30,366 nucleotides of DNA, taken from UBA10427 sp003500135. GTDB taxonomy: Bacteria; Bacteroidota; Bacteroidia; Cytophagales; Cyclobacteriaceae. The notes under the pieces are model-generated. The model made no database searches, was not told where the DNA came from, and saw only the letters and a list, made by a program, of their open reading frames with translations. Positions 18,061 to 26,959 of this stretch are shown one piece after another. The stretch is taken from contig CAWZYQ010000034.1 of NCBI GenBank assembly GCA_963966275.1, positions 1-30,366 of the forward strand, given 5' to 3'. Positions within the stretch are counted from its first letter, which is position 1. Each line of letters opens with the position of its first letter. The position numbers and the translations under genes were made by a program.

Positions 18061-19402
18061 ATCAGATCAACATATAAAAACGTTTCCAAAAGGCGGTGTT
18101 CATCCGAATGACGAAAAGCGATCAGCTAACGTCCCAATTAGCGAATTGCCGCCACCAAAAATGGTGAGTATCCCATTGTCGCAGCATATAGGTGCACCTT
18201 CGGTACCGGTAGTCGACAAGCGTGACCCGGTTAAAGTAGGGCAGATTATTGCCAAAAGCAAGGGCCTGGTTTCTTCCAATATCCACTCTTCAGTATCTGG
18301 CACAGTAACAAAAATTGATTATGTGCTTGACTCCACCGGATACAAACGCCAGGCGGTTATCATTAGGGTGAAAGACGATGAATGGGAAGAAAGTATTGAC
18401 CGGTCAGAAACTTTGGTAAAAGACATTGCGCTCGAAAAGGATGAGATACTAAAAAAAGTAGCCGAAGCAGGTATCGTGGGTTTGGGAGGAGCAACTTTTC
18501 CCGCACATATCAAACTGAATATCCCGCGGGGCAAAAAAGCAGACTACTTAATTTTGAATGGGGTAGAGTGTGAGCCATACCTGACAGCTGACCATCGTCT
18601 GATGCTTGAAAAAGGTGCCGAAATAATAATCGGCGCCAAAATTCTGATGAAGGCATTGGGAGTTGAAAAGTGTGTGATTGGAATCGAAATAAACAAACCC
18701 GATGCTATAGCAAACCTTAGTGAGCTTTGTAAAGAATATCCTGGTATTGCAGTACAACCGCTTAAGGTACAATACCCTCAGGGTGGAGAGAAGCAGTTGA
18801 TCAAGGCGGTTCTCAACAGAGAAGTGCCTTCGGGCGGCCTTCCAATTGATGTGGGTGTTGTTGTACATAATGTGGGTACAAGCTTTGCAGTTTACGAAGC
18901 TATTCAAAAAAACAAACCTCTTATTGAGCGAATAGTGACCGTTACGGGAAAGGAAGTTGATAAGCCTGTCAACCTCAGGGTCCGTATCGGGACTCCTGTG
19001 CAAGACCTGATTCTGGCGGCAGGTGGCTTGCCGGATAACACAGGAAAAATTATCAGCGGAGGACCTATGATGGGTAAGGCGCTCAACAGCCTGGAAGTTC
19101 CGGTTGCCAAAGGAACTTCGGGAATATTGCTCATGCCGGAAGAAGAGGCCCACCGGAAAGCACAACAGGTATGTATACGTTGCGGACAGTGTGTTTCTGT
19201 TTGTCCAATGGGACTGGAGCCTTATTTACTTATGAATGAATGTGAAAAAGAGGTTTTTGAAAGAGCTGAAAAAGATCATATCCTGGACTGCATAGAATGT
19301 GGTTCGTGTGCATTTGTTTGTCCTTCGAACAGGGCATTACTCGATTATATCAGGCTAGGGAAAAGAGTGGTTACAACTATGAGAAGGGAGCGTGTATCAT
19401 GA
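18053..19402 (+). CDS. rnfC: RNF complex subunit RnfC
   Basis: Peripheral subunit carrying FMN/NAD-binding and two [4Fe-4S] clusters; the likely NAD site of the complex. I choose the ATG at 18053, giving 449 aa (MSKSDQHIKTFPKGGVHP). A GTG at 18041 would add four residues. Motifs: GLGGATFPAHIKL (nucleotide-binding glycine loop), ILNGVECEPYLTADHRLML, and near the C-terminus the two cluster motifs CIRCGQCVSVCP and CIECGSCAFVCP. The stop overlaps the rnfD start (ATGA). Confidence 0.95.
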   Translation: MSKSDQHIKTFPKGGVHPNDEKRSANVPISELPPPKMVSIPLSQHIGAPSVPVVDKRDPVKVGQIIAKSKGLVSSNIHSSVSGTVTKIDYVLDSTGYKRQAVIIRVKDDEWEESIDRSETLVKDIALEKDEILKKVAEAGIVGLGGATFPAHIKLNIPRGKKADYLILNGVECEPYLTADHRLMLEKGAEIIIGAKILMKALGVEKCVIGIEINKPDAIANLSELCKEYPGIAVQPLKVQYPQGGEKQLIKAVLNREVPSGGLPIDVGVVVHNVGTSFAVYEAIQKNKPLIERIVTVTGKEVDKPVNLRVRIGTPVQDLILAAGGLPDNTGKIISGGPMMGKALNSLEVPVAKGTSGILLMPEEEAHRKAQQVCIRCGQCVSVCPMGLEPYLLMNECEKEVFERAEKDHILDCIECGSCAFVCPSNRALLDYIRLGKRVVTTMRRERVS

Positions 19403-20418
19403 GTGTCCAGACAAGCAGTACCTTACTAACCGTATCGCCATCACCGCACATTCACAAGGAGCATTCCATCACTACTATGATGTATGCCGTGGTTTATTCA
19501 CTCGTCCCGGCGCTTCTTATGTCAGTGTATGTATTTGGCTGGTCAGCTATTTATGTGACGTTTTTAGCCATAGCAAGTTGTATGTTTTTCGAATTTGCTA
19601 TCAGTAAGTATTTTTTTAAACAAAAGGCATCGGTATGGGATGGCTCGGCCATTATTACCGGGGTTTTATTAGCCTTTAACTTACCTGCCAGCATTCCATG
19701 GTGGGCTATTGTTCTTGGTAGTCTCTTTGCGATGGGTGTTGGAAAAATGGCATTTGGTGGCCTTGGAAACAATCCTTTTAACCCGGCTCTCGTAGGTCGC
19801 GTATTTTTACTGATCTCATTTCCCGTACCAATGACACAATGGCCGGAGGCTATGAATGCTAACAGATGGACGATGGCAGATGCAACCACAGGCGCTACGC
19901 CATTGGCAGTCATAAAAGAAGGACTGGATGCCGGGGTACCAATAAGTGAGCTAACCGCTCAAATCCCTGGGTTTTTCCAACTTTTTACAGGGATGCAGGG
20001 AGGTTGCATTGGAGAGGTTTCCGGATTAGCGCTGGTATTAGGCTTCTTATACCTGCTATACAGAAAAATCACGACGTGGCATATTCCTGTTGCAGTGCTG
20101 GGAACTATTGCGCTCATCACAGGTGTACTTTGGTTGATTGACCCCACTCAATACATGAGCCCTGTTTTCCACCTGATTACAGGTGGTGTTTTACTAGGTG
20201 CTTTGTATATGGCTACTGATTATGTTACCTCACCCATGACGCCTAAAGGAATGATCATCTTTGGAGTCGGCATAGGTGTGATCACGGTATTGATCCGGTT
20301 GTGGGGCAGCTATCCCGAGGGAGTTTCGTTCGCAATACTGATCATGAATGCCGCAGTACCGCTGATTGACCGATATTTTAAACCTAAACGCTTTGGAGCT
20401 GTAAGAAATGGCAAATAA
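19399..20418 (+). CDS. rnfD: RNF complex subunit RnfD
   Basis: An integral membrane subunit of 339 aa with about nine or ten helices. It carries the flavinylation motif TTGATPLA; by analogy with RnfD/NqrB the FMN would be linked to Thr167. GNNPFNPALVGRVF and the C-terminal DYVTSPMTPKG block are typical. The start at 19399 is chosen because it sits in an ATGA overlap with rnfC and gives the family's normal N-terminus (SPHIHKEHSITTMMY). A longer in-frame extension upstream lies inside rnfC and is rejected. It overlaps rnfG by 11 nt. Confidence 0.95.
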   Translation: MSVQTSSTLLTVSPSPHIHKEHSITTMMYAVVYSLVPALLMSVYVFGWSAIYVTFLAIASCMFFEFAISKYFFKQKASVWDGSAIITGVLLAFNLPASIPWWAIVLGSLFAMGVGKMAFGGLGNNPFNPALVGRVFLLISFPVPMTQWPEAMNANRWTMADATTGATPLAVIKEGLDAGVPISELTAQIPGFFQLFTGMQGGCIGEVSGLALVLGFLYLLYRKITTWHIPVAVLGTIALITGVLWLIDPTQYMSPVFHLITGGVLLGALYMATDYVTSPMTPKGMIIFGVGIGVITVLIRLWGSYPEGVSFAILIMNAAVPLIDRYFKPKRFGAVRNGK

Positions 20419-21010
20419 TAAACAGGAAATTAGTTTTTGGAAAATGGTTATCAGCCTGGCGCTGGTTACATTGATTTCCTCAGCCACACTTGGGGTGGTA
20501 TATGAAGTGACCAAAGAACCCATCGCCGCCGCAAAACTGGCTAAACAGATCAGGGCCATATCTCAAGTGGTGCCGTCATACGATAATCAGCCCGTTGATG
20601 ACATGTTTAAAATTGCGGTGGATGATCAAAAGGAGGACAGCCTTGAAGTTTTTCCGGCAAAAAAAGATGGAGAAACTGTGGGATGGGCCATAAAAAGTTA
20701 TTCTCCAAAAGGCTATTCAGGAATGATATGGGTTATGGTAGGGTTGAATACGGATTTTGAAATTTTTAATACCTATGTTTTAGAACATAAAGAAACTCCG
20801 GGATTGGGCAGTAAAATGACTGAGCCGGAATTTAATAATCAGTTCCAGGAGGTTGACCCGTCAGTATTCAATTTAAAAGTTGAAAAAGATGGGGGTGATA
20901 TTGATGCCTTAACCGGGGCTACAATTACCTCCCGGGCGTTTGGCGACGCCTTACAAAGAGCTTTTAACAGTGCAGAAATGAACATTAAAACACATGAACC
21001 AGCTCAGTAA
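20408..21010 (+). CDS. rnfG: RNF complex subunit RnfG, FMN-binding
   Basis: A 200-aa protein with one N-terminal membrane helix (about 11-33) and a periplasmic FMN-binding domain. The flavinylation motif is LTGATITS, with Thr172 the predicted covalent FMN site. It is preceded by the usual HKETPGLGSKM (126-136). Attachment needs an ApbE flavin transferase, which is not in this window. It overlaps rnfD by 11 nt and rnfE by 17 nt. Confidence 0.95.
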   Translation: MANNKQEISFWKMVISLALVTLISSATLGVVYEVTKEPIAAAKLAKQIRAISQVVPSYDNQPVDDMFKIAVDDQKEDSLEVFPAKKDGETVGWAIKSYSPKGYSGMIWVMVGLNTDFEIFNTYVLEHKETPGLGSKMTEPEFNNQFQEVDPSVFNLKVEKDGGDIDALTGATITSRAFGDALQRAFNSAEMNIKTHEPAQ

Positions 21011-21593
21011 TTTTAAGAAAGGATTTTTTAAGGAAAACGCAGTTTTTGTTCAGTTGCTGGGTATGTGCCCTACCCTGGGGGTAACTTCCACAGCCATTAA
21101 CGGTTTGGGTATGGGGTTGGCTACTACCTTCGTTTTACTGATGTCAAGCCTGGTAGTATCGGTAGTCAAAGAATATATTCCGGCGAAGGTCAGAATTCCT
21201 TCTTATATCGTAATCATCGCCTCATTTGTAACGGTGGTAGACCTGGTAATGGCCGGATATTTACCTGCACTACACGAGCAACTCGGATTATTTATCCCAT
21301 TGATTGTAGTAAACTGCCTTGTTTTAGGAAGAGCTGAATCATATGCCTCTCGTCAATCTATTGTCTCATCCGTTGTGGATGGATTAGGAATGGGCCTGGG
21401 CTTTACTATGGCATTGGTAATGCTGGGAATGCTGCGCGAGCTGCTAGGTAGCTTTTCATTATTTGGCTTCAAATTGGTTGAGGGAGATGGCATATTAATG
21501 TTCGTATTGGCGCCGGGTGCATTCATTGCCCTGGGCTTATTGACAGCACTGATCAATCACTTGAGAAAAAGATTTAATCCGGCATCGAAATAA
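20994..21593 (+). CDS. rnfE: RNF complex subunit RnfE
   Basis: A 199-aa integral membrane protein with about six helices, part of the ion-translocating core. It begins FKKGFFKENAVFVQLLGMCP, with the conserved LGMCP segment. RnfE and RnfA are homologous and face opposite ways in the membrane; the matching block in RnfA is LAQFLGICP. Later blocks are NCLVLGRAESYAS and DGLGMGLGFT. The start lies 17 nt inside rnfG. Confidence 0.95.
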   Translation: MNQLSNFKKGFFKENAVFVQLLGMCPTLGVTSTAINGLGMGLATTFVLLMSSLVVSVVKEYIPAKVRIPSYIVIIASFVTVVDLVMAGYLPALHEQLGLFIPLIVVNCLVLGRAESYASRQSIVSSVVDGLGMGLGFTMALVMLGMLRELLGSFSLFGFKLVEGDGILMFVLAPGAFIALGLLTALINHLRKRFNPASK

Positions 21594-21601
21594 CGAACGA
21601 A

Positions 21602-22174
21602 ATGGAATATTTTATCATTGTATTTTCAGCCATTTTTGTCAACAATATAGTGTTGGCCCAATTTTTAGGCATTTGTCCATTTTTAGGGGTTTCCAAAAAG
21701 ATCACCACTTCACTGGGTATGGCCGGTGCAGTTGTATTCGTAATGACCATCGCCACGTTGGTTACCTACCTGATATTCAGGTTTATTCTAATGCCGCTGG
21801 ACATTATATACCTCCAGACCATTTCTTACATATTGGTAATTGCCGCGCTGGTGCAAATGGTGGAAATTGTTATGAAAAAAGTAAGCCCTGCATTGTATCA
21901 GGCACTTGGAGTGTATTTACCACTGATCACTACGAACTGTGCAATTCTTGGCGTTGCATTGCTTGTGATTCAAAATGATTACAATTTAATGGAGAGCGTA
22001 GTGTTTGCCATTGCCAATGCTATTGGTTTTGGGTTAGCTATCGCACTCTTTTCAGGTATTCGAGAACATCTGGCATTACTGAACCTTCCAAAAGGCATGG
22101 AGGGCGTTCCTGCGGCATTGATCATTGCAGGGTTGCTTTCCATGGCATTTATGGGATTTGCCGGTGTCGTTTAA
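21602..22174 (+). CDS. rnfA: RNF complex subunit RnfA
   Basis: A 190-aa membrane protein with about six helices, sister of RnfE. Motifs are NNIVLAQFLGICPFLGVSKK (residues 14-33) and the mirrored TTNCAILGVALL. Each carries one of the conserved cysteines that hold the membrane-embedded Fe-S centre shared by RnfA and RnfE in solved complexes. It begins 8 nt after rnfE and completes the B-C-D-G-E-A set. Confidence 0.95.
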   Translation: MEYFIIVFSAIFVNNIVLAQFLGICPFLGVSKKITTSLGMAGAVVFVMTIATLVTYLIFRFILMPLDIIYLQTISYILVIAALVQMVEIVMKKVSPALYQALGVYLPLITTNCAILGVALLVIQNDYNLMESVVFAIANAIGFGLAIALFSGIREHLALLNLPKGMEGVPAALIIAGLLSMAFMGFAGVV

Positions 22175-22196
22175 TTACTGCTAAACCAAAATAGTT

Positions 22197-23180
22197 ATGG
22201 TAAATCTGGCCACTGACCTTATGGGTCTCAACTTAAAAAACCCAATAATCGTATCGAGTTGCAGTCTGACCCACAGCCCTGAAGGGGTAAAACGATGCGC
22301 CGATGCAGGCGCCGGTGCGGTTGTGCTTAAATCGCTATTTGAAGAACAAATCGAAGCTGATACAGGAGATCTGCTAGATGATGCTGTCCCGGTTTATCAT
22401 ACAGAAGAATTGGACTATCTGGCCAATACGGCAAAAGGTAAAGCAGCAGAGGACTACCTTGAGTTGATCGAAAAAAGTAAAGAACTGGTAGATATACCGG
22501 TAATTGCCAGTATCAACTGTGTGACGAACCGTAAATGGACTGAATTTGCTAAATATGTTGAGGCCATGGGTGCAGATGCGCTTGAGCTAAACATTTCACT
22601 GATGCCCAAGGATTTTGATGAAGATCCCATGGCCATTGAACAACACATTTATGATATTGTTAGCAGCGTAAAACACCAGGTTAATTTGCCCGTTTTGGTA
22701 AAAATAGGACCCTATTTTACCTCCATGCCGCGAGTGGCCAAAAACATCAGAAAAGCAGGAGCTTCAGCGCTCGTACTTTTTAATCGCTTCTACCAAACGG
22801 ATATTGATGTCGATACGCTGGATTTCAGATCGAAAAATAAATACAGCGCCCCTGGTGAAATGTCGAATACACTACGGTGGGTCTCTATTCTTTATCAACG
22901 AGTAGGTTGTAGCCTGATAGGAAATACCGGTATTCACGATGGTGAAGGTGTGGTAAAACAGTTATTGGTGGGCGCCAAAGCCGTTGAGCTATGTTCTACC
23001 CTTTATATTCACGGTATGGGTCAGATCAATTTGATTTTGGAGGACTTGCGCAAATGGATGATGGACAATGACTTCGAAACACTGGATGAATTCAGGGGCT
23101 CGTTAAGTCAGAAAAACACTTCAGTGCCGGAGTATTTTGAAAGGCAACAATACATTCGTGCGCTCGTTGGAGTGGATTAA
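22197..23180 (+). CDS. dihydroorotate dehydrogenase-like flavoprotein
   Basis: A 327-aa TIM-barrel protein of the class 1 dihydroorotate dehydrogenase fold. FMN-site blocks are GLNLKNPIIVSSCSLTHSPE, VKIGPY and the C-terminal phosphate loops NTGIHDGEG and GAKAVELCSTLYIHG. True class 1 enzymes have ELN.SCPN with a catalytic Cys; here the sequence is ELNISLMPKDF, with Leu at that place, so pyrimidine synthesis is doubtful. This matches the 'DHOD-like' proteins of Bacteroidota, whose substrate is unknown. It follows rnfA by 22 nt in the same direction and probably shares the RNF transcript. Confidence 0.88.
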   Translation: MVNLATDLMGLNLKNPIIVSSCSLTHSPEGVKRCADAGAGAVVLKSLFEEQIEADTGDLLDDAVPVYHTEELDYLANTAKGKAAEDYLELIEKSKELVDIPVIASINCVTNRKWTEFAKYVEAMGADALELNISLMPKDFDEDPMAIEQHIYDIVSSVKHQVNLPVLVKIGPYFTSMPRVAKNIRKAGASALVLFNRFYQTDIDVDTLDFRSKNKYSAPGEMSNTLRWVSILYQRVGCSLIGNTGIHDGEGVVKQLLVGAKAVELCSTLYIHGMGQINLILEDLRKWMMDNDFETLDEFRGSLSQKNTSVPEYFERQQYIRALVGVD

Positions 23181-23212
23181 ATAAATAACATGGCGGTTTT
23201 AGGATATTTGGC

Positions 23213-23527
23213 CTAAATGTGCTGACCCCAAAAACCGCTACCCTTTTCTACTTCCATATCTTCCCACACCTTGACCTGACAGGCCAGTCTCAGGCCCGAT
23301 CTTTCATGGTGTGGCGGAAAATTCAGGCGCCATTTTTCCTGCCATGCTTTTGGATTTACAACTCCCTTTATTTTAACGGCGCAGGTCCCACATGTTCCCA
23401 TTCCTTTGCAATTAAGCCATTTGGCTTTGCCATTGTGCGGGCTTAATTTATTGTTCAACAAAGTCTTTCGCAGATTGGCTCCTGCTTCACATTCAATCTT
23501 TTGCCCTTTGAATGTAACGGTCGGCAT
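23213..23527 (-). CDS. [2Fe-2S] ferredoxin
   Basis: A 104-aa ferredoxin from the ATG at 23527 (MPTVTFKGQKIECEAGANLR). The cluster cysteines are C40, C46, C49 and C83 (CX5CX2C...C). The CX5C spacing resembles adrenodoxin-type rather than plant-type ferredoxins, though the segment CKGMGTCGTCAV is also close to cyanobacterial and chloroplast 2Fe-2S proteins. A longer start at 23617 would add 30 residues overlapping the next gene and is less likely. It is convergent with the DHOD-like gene, with 32 nt between stops, and lies 4 nt after the DUF2805 gene. Confidence 0.87.
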   Translation of the reverse strand: MPTVTFKGQKIECEAGANLRKTLLNNKLSPHNGKAKWLNCKGMGTCGTCAVKIKGVVNPKAWQEKWRLNFPPHHERSGLRLACQVKVWEDMEVEKGSGFWGQHI

Positions 23528-23531
23528 AGAT

Positions 23532-23798
23532 TTATCTTTTACTGATTTTATTGTTGGAAATCGTCCTCTGACGACTACTGCGATGTCTGCCTTTAGCATA
23601 GTTTCTAAGTGCCGCATGTTTTGTTTTTCTTCCCTGAACCCGTCTGCGCCACCTTTTGAAGCTACTCTGCCTGAGCTCTTTTCTCATCAGCTTGATCACC
23701 TCATTTTCCGGCAGCCCAAACTGTGATTCTATGGCGTCAAATGGTGTTCTGTCTTCCCAGGCCATTTCTACGATCCGGTCAATTTCTCTGTCATTCAT
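23532..23798 (-). CDS. DUF2805 / TIGR03643 family protein
   Basis: An 88-aa basic protein. The diagnostic N-terminal half is RIVEMAWEDRTPFDAIESQF, then GLPENEVIKLMRKEL, SSFKRWRRRV and GRKTKH. This reads like a small helix-turn-helix protein, but its function is not known. The C-terminal 20 residues are a low-complexity Arg/Ser/Lys tail. It precedes the ferredoxin gene by 4 nt, suggesting a two-gene unit. Confidence 0.9.
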   Translation of the reverse strand: MNDREIDRIVEMAWEDRTPFDAIESQFGLPENEVIKLMRKELRQSSFKRWRRRVQGRKTKHAALRNYAKGRHRSSRQRTISNNKISKR

Positions 23799-23839
23799 AG
23801 TTAAAAAACAGATTGAAAAGTGTAGTGTTTAAATTTGAT

Positions 23840-26797
23840 CTAAAAAGTAGCCTGTAACCCAAAAGTGTAGGTCCTGGCAGGAAAATATTCGTTTCTGCGA
23901 TCAATTCCAGGAGCCATTAATTCAGCTGATCTATTTCTTATGCTGGAACCATTATCAGTAGGACCGAAATCAATTAAATTTGGTTCTGGGTCTAAACCAG
24001 TATAATTTGTTAGTGTAAAAGCGTTTTGAACCGTAAAATTTAAAATGATAGACTTTAATGCGCTACTTTGATTAAAACTTAATTCATAGCCCAATGATAT
24101 GTTTTCCAGAGAAAAGAAATCTGCTTTTTCTACATACAAGGAGCTAAATTGAGAAAATGTCAATCCTTCTACCGCCTTTTCTGTAATCACCCGATTATAT
24201 GAATTAATGGCTCCGGGATCTATTGGTTCATAAAAGTATCGTTGAGTATTTATCAAGCTGTGTCCAAAAATACCTCTAAAAAGAAAATTGAGATGCCAGT
24301 TTTTGAAAGAGAAATAATTGGAAAACCCTAATTCATAATCTGGAAAGCCATTACCTAATACTACATAATCCCCATCAGGCAATAGAGCCGCCGATGGAAA
24401 TGTCAATAATTGTCCATCACCATTAATATCGACTAATTCCTGCGCTCCGGATAAATTAATATCACCTGAGAAAAGTGGTCCCCAGAACTGACCAAGTTCT
24501 TGATCTACTTCAAATTTTAAAAATCGTAATGACCCCTGTCCTGGCGCACCCGCCCAACCTACCATACCCGAATCCACCGGGTATTTTTCTAATGTTGTTT
24601 TATAGGAATTCAAGACCAAATCACTTGTCCAGGTAATATCCCCTATTTTCAATTGATTGTACCGCAAATGAAATTCGAATCCATTAGTCTTCAATGCACC
24701 AGAATTTTGATAAACATTTAACCTCCTTCCTTCTTCTTCCAGTCGGGATTGAACAATTAGGTTATCAATTTTTCTTCGGTACAGATCAAAAGATCCACTT
24801 AATTTGTCTGCTAAACGGAAATCGAGGCCAAAGTTCCACTCCCTCTTTTCTTCCCAACCTAAATCCGGGTTTGCGGCATTTGTCTGAACAATTATTCCGC
24901 CATTATCTGTATAATATTGGTAAATGGGCTGTGAAAGTCCCGATTGATCTGGTAACGCTCCGGTAACACCGAACCCTGTCCTGAATTTTAGTTCATTGAG
25001 AAAATTAAAATTCAAAAAGTTACTTAAATTGATTCCGGCACCAATGGCAGGAAATGAGCCCCACTGATTATCTGTGCCTAACTTTGACGATCCCTCTCTT
25101 CTTAATGAACCATTGACAAATATATTTTCACCTATGTTCAGATTAAATCTACCAAAAAACGCAACGACCTTATCCCTTGGGGAGGTATAGCTTTGGATAT
25201 CAGCTTCTTCGTCAGTTACCGAAAGTAAATCCGCCGCATTTTGCAGTGCATTATACCCTAGTTGGTCGTTTGGGAAATTCCCCAACTCCATGTAAATGTC
25301 TTCAAATTCACTTTGTTGATAGGAGTAGCCCGCGGTAAAATCAAGAATAACTTTTCCAAATTCATTATTGTAGTTTAAGTAGGATTCAAACAATCGAAAA
25401 TTATCATCAGAAGTATATCTACTGGCTAAACCTCCACGATAGTACCCTCTAAAAAATGAACTTCGCGAGTAGTATTCGCCATTTAATTCAGTTCTGTTCT
25501 GTTGCGCATAATTTGCATAAATGCTGATATGGTCAGAAATCGCATAATCCATTTGTAAGTTGAAATTAATTATCTGCCGTTTCCCTTCATTAACATTCAA
25601 ATCCAGAATCGCCATCGGATTAAAATTATCAAAAATAATAGGCTGGTAGTAATTACCATTATCAAATTTAATGGGTTGAGTTGGGTTGGAAACAGTGGCG
25701 TATCGAAAAGCTTCAACAAATGAATAATCAATATTCCTATCCGTGTATGAGGAGTTCAGGTTGATTTTTAATTTATTTTTCAGAGCAAATTGAGTTAAAC
25801 CTATTCTGGCGTTGACCTGATCAAAACCTGAGTTCTTCAGTATACCATTAATATCCCGGTAGTTCACAGAGGCTCTGTATATCGTGTTATTCGATCCGCC
25901 ACTTACTGATATGTGGTGCATCTGTGATATGCCCGTTTTGGCTACCTCATCCTGCCAGTTGGTATCTGATCCAAGATCGTTGCCACCAACGCTTAAATAT
26001 TCTTCCCGGTTAAGCGCGGGGTGTTCATTTGACACGGTAGCTGCAGCGACGTATCCTCGATAATTCACACTTACCGGTGTATTACGTTGTCCCTTTTTTG
26101 TTTCGATCAATATTACACCTTGCGATCCTCTTATTCCATATATTGCTGCAGCTGCACCATCTCTTAAAACCTGAATGTTTTCAATGTCATTGGGATCCAA
26201 ATTTTCAAGCGATGCGGCCACGACATTATCGATCACAATTAAAGGAGAAACATTATTTTCAAGGGAGATTAAACCACGGATCCTCATCAATGCCTCAGCA
26301 TTAGGGTCATCCCCTTTTTTATAAACCCCTAATCCGGCCACTTTTGCCATCCACAGCTCGGCAGGGTCATTAATGTTGCCAAGGTTAAATTCTTGCGCAT
26401 TCAGCACTGAAAAGGCAGATGTAACCTGATCCCGGGAGGTGTATCCATAGCCCTGATTCAGGTATTTACCTTTTCTATTTGCAACTGCTGTGAGATGAAC
26501 TTTTATCGAAATTTTGTCTTCTACCTCTAATTTCATTGTCTCATACCCTTCCAGACTGAAAATAAGATGTGTGGATTGATCGGGAACGGCAATGGAAAAG
26601 GTTCCATTTTCAAGAGAAGTACTTTGGATAACCCCATCCTCCGTTTGGATGGTGACCTGGGCCAGAGTAGTATTGGCTACAGTGTCCATAACCACTCCTT
26701 TTACAGTTTTCCAATCCTGTGCCCATGCTGCGACTACTGAAGATAAATATATCAGAACAAGGAGCGTTAGCGATAATAAGAACTGTTTCGCAGCCAT
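23840..26797 (-). CDS. SusC/RagA-type TonB-linked outer-membrane receptor
   Basis: A 985-aa receptor that takes up a substrate through the outer membrane using TonB energy. Layout: signal peptide (MAAKQFLLSLTLLVLIYLSS, cleavage near AWAQ); carboxypeptidase-regulatory-like domain (about 31-108); plug domain (about 120-240) with LIVIDNVVAASLENLDPNDI and IQVLRDGAAAAIYGIRGSQG; then a long beta-barrel ending RTYTFGLQATF with the terminal Phe typical of barrel proteins. Calcium-like SusC blocks DLGWEEKREWNFGLDF and DINGDGQ are present. No SusD-like lipoprotein adjoins it, so the substrate cannot be inferred. Confidence 0.95.
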   Translation of the reverse strand: MAAKQFLLSLTLLVLIYLSSVVAAWAQDWKTVKGVVMDTVANTTLAQVTIQTEDGVIQSTSLENGTFSIAVPDQSTHLIFSLEGYETMKLEVEDKISIKVHLTAVANRKGKYLNQGYGYTSRDQVTSAFSVLNAQEFNLGNINDPAELWMAKVAGLGVYKKGDDPNAEALMRIRGLISLENNVSPLIVIDNVVAASLENLDPNDIENIQVLRDGAAAAIYGIRGSQGVILIETKKGQRNTPVSVNYRGYVAAATVSNEHPALNREEYLSVGGNDLGSDTNWQDEVAKTGISQMHHISVSGGSNNTIYRASVNYRDINGILKNSGFDQVNARIGLTQFALKNKLKINLNSSYTDRNIDYSFVEAFRYATVSNPTQPIKFDNGNYYQPIIFDNFNPMAILDLNVNEGKRQIINFNLQMDYAISDHISIYANYAQQNRTELNGEYYSRSSFFRGYYRGGLASRYTSDDNFRLFESYLNYNNEFGKVILDFTAGYSYQQSEFEDIYMELGNFPNDQLGYNALQNAADLLSVTDEEADIQSYTSPRDKVVAFFGRFNLNIGENIFVNGSLRREGSSKLGTDNQWGSFPAIGAGINLSNFLNFNFLNELKFRTGFGVTGALPDQSGLSQPIYQYYTDNGGIIVQTNAANPDLGWEEKREWNFGLDFRLADKLSGSFDLYRRKIDNLIVQSRLEEEGRRLNVYQNSGALKTNGFEFHLRYNQLKIGDITWTSDLVLNSYKTTLEKYPVDSGMVGWAGAPGQGSLRFLKFEVDQELGQFWGPLFSGDINLSGAQELVDINGDGQLLTFPSAALLPDGDYVVLGNGFPDYELGFSNYFSFKNWHLNFLFRGIFGHSLINTQRYFYEPIDPGAINSYNRVITEKAVEGLTFSQFSSLYVEKADFFSLENISLGYELSFNQSSALKSIILNFTVQNAFTLTNYTGLDPEPNLIDFGPTDNGSSIRNRSAELMAPGIDRRNEYFPARTYTFGLQATF

Positions 26798-26959
26798 TCT
26801 TTGAGTAATAAAGATTATGATCTAATTTGTTACTTCACTGCTTTGAATAAAAAGATTAAAAAACGATAAGGAATTTACTCCATTTAGATCAAAATGCAAA
26901 ATAGTAGTCTTCAGTCGGGTTTTAATAGCACAATAACTATTTGCAAAAAATTAACATTT

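Noticed and set aside
19297..19398. Longer rnfD start upstream
   Set aside because: The extra residues lie within rnfC, overlapping its last Fe-S motif in another frame; the ATG at 19399 in the ATGA overlap gives the family N-terminus.
23193..23238. Inverted repeat gcggtttt / aaaaccgc between the DHOD-like and ferredoxin genes as a shared terminator
   Set aside because: The 30-nt loop is long and the second arm lies within the ferredoxin coding end; too weak to call.
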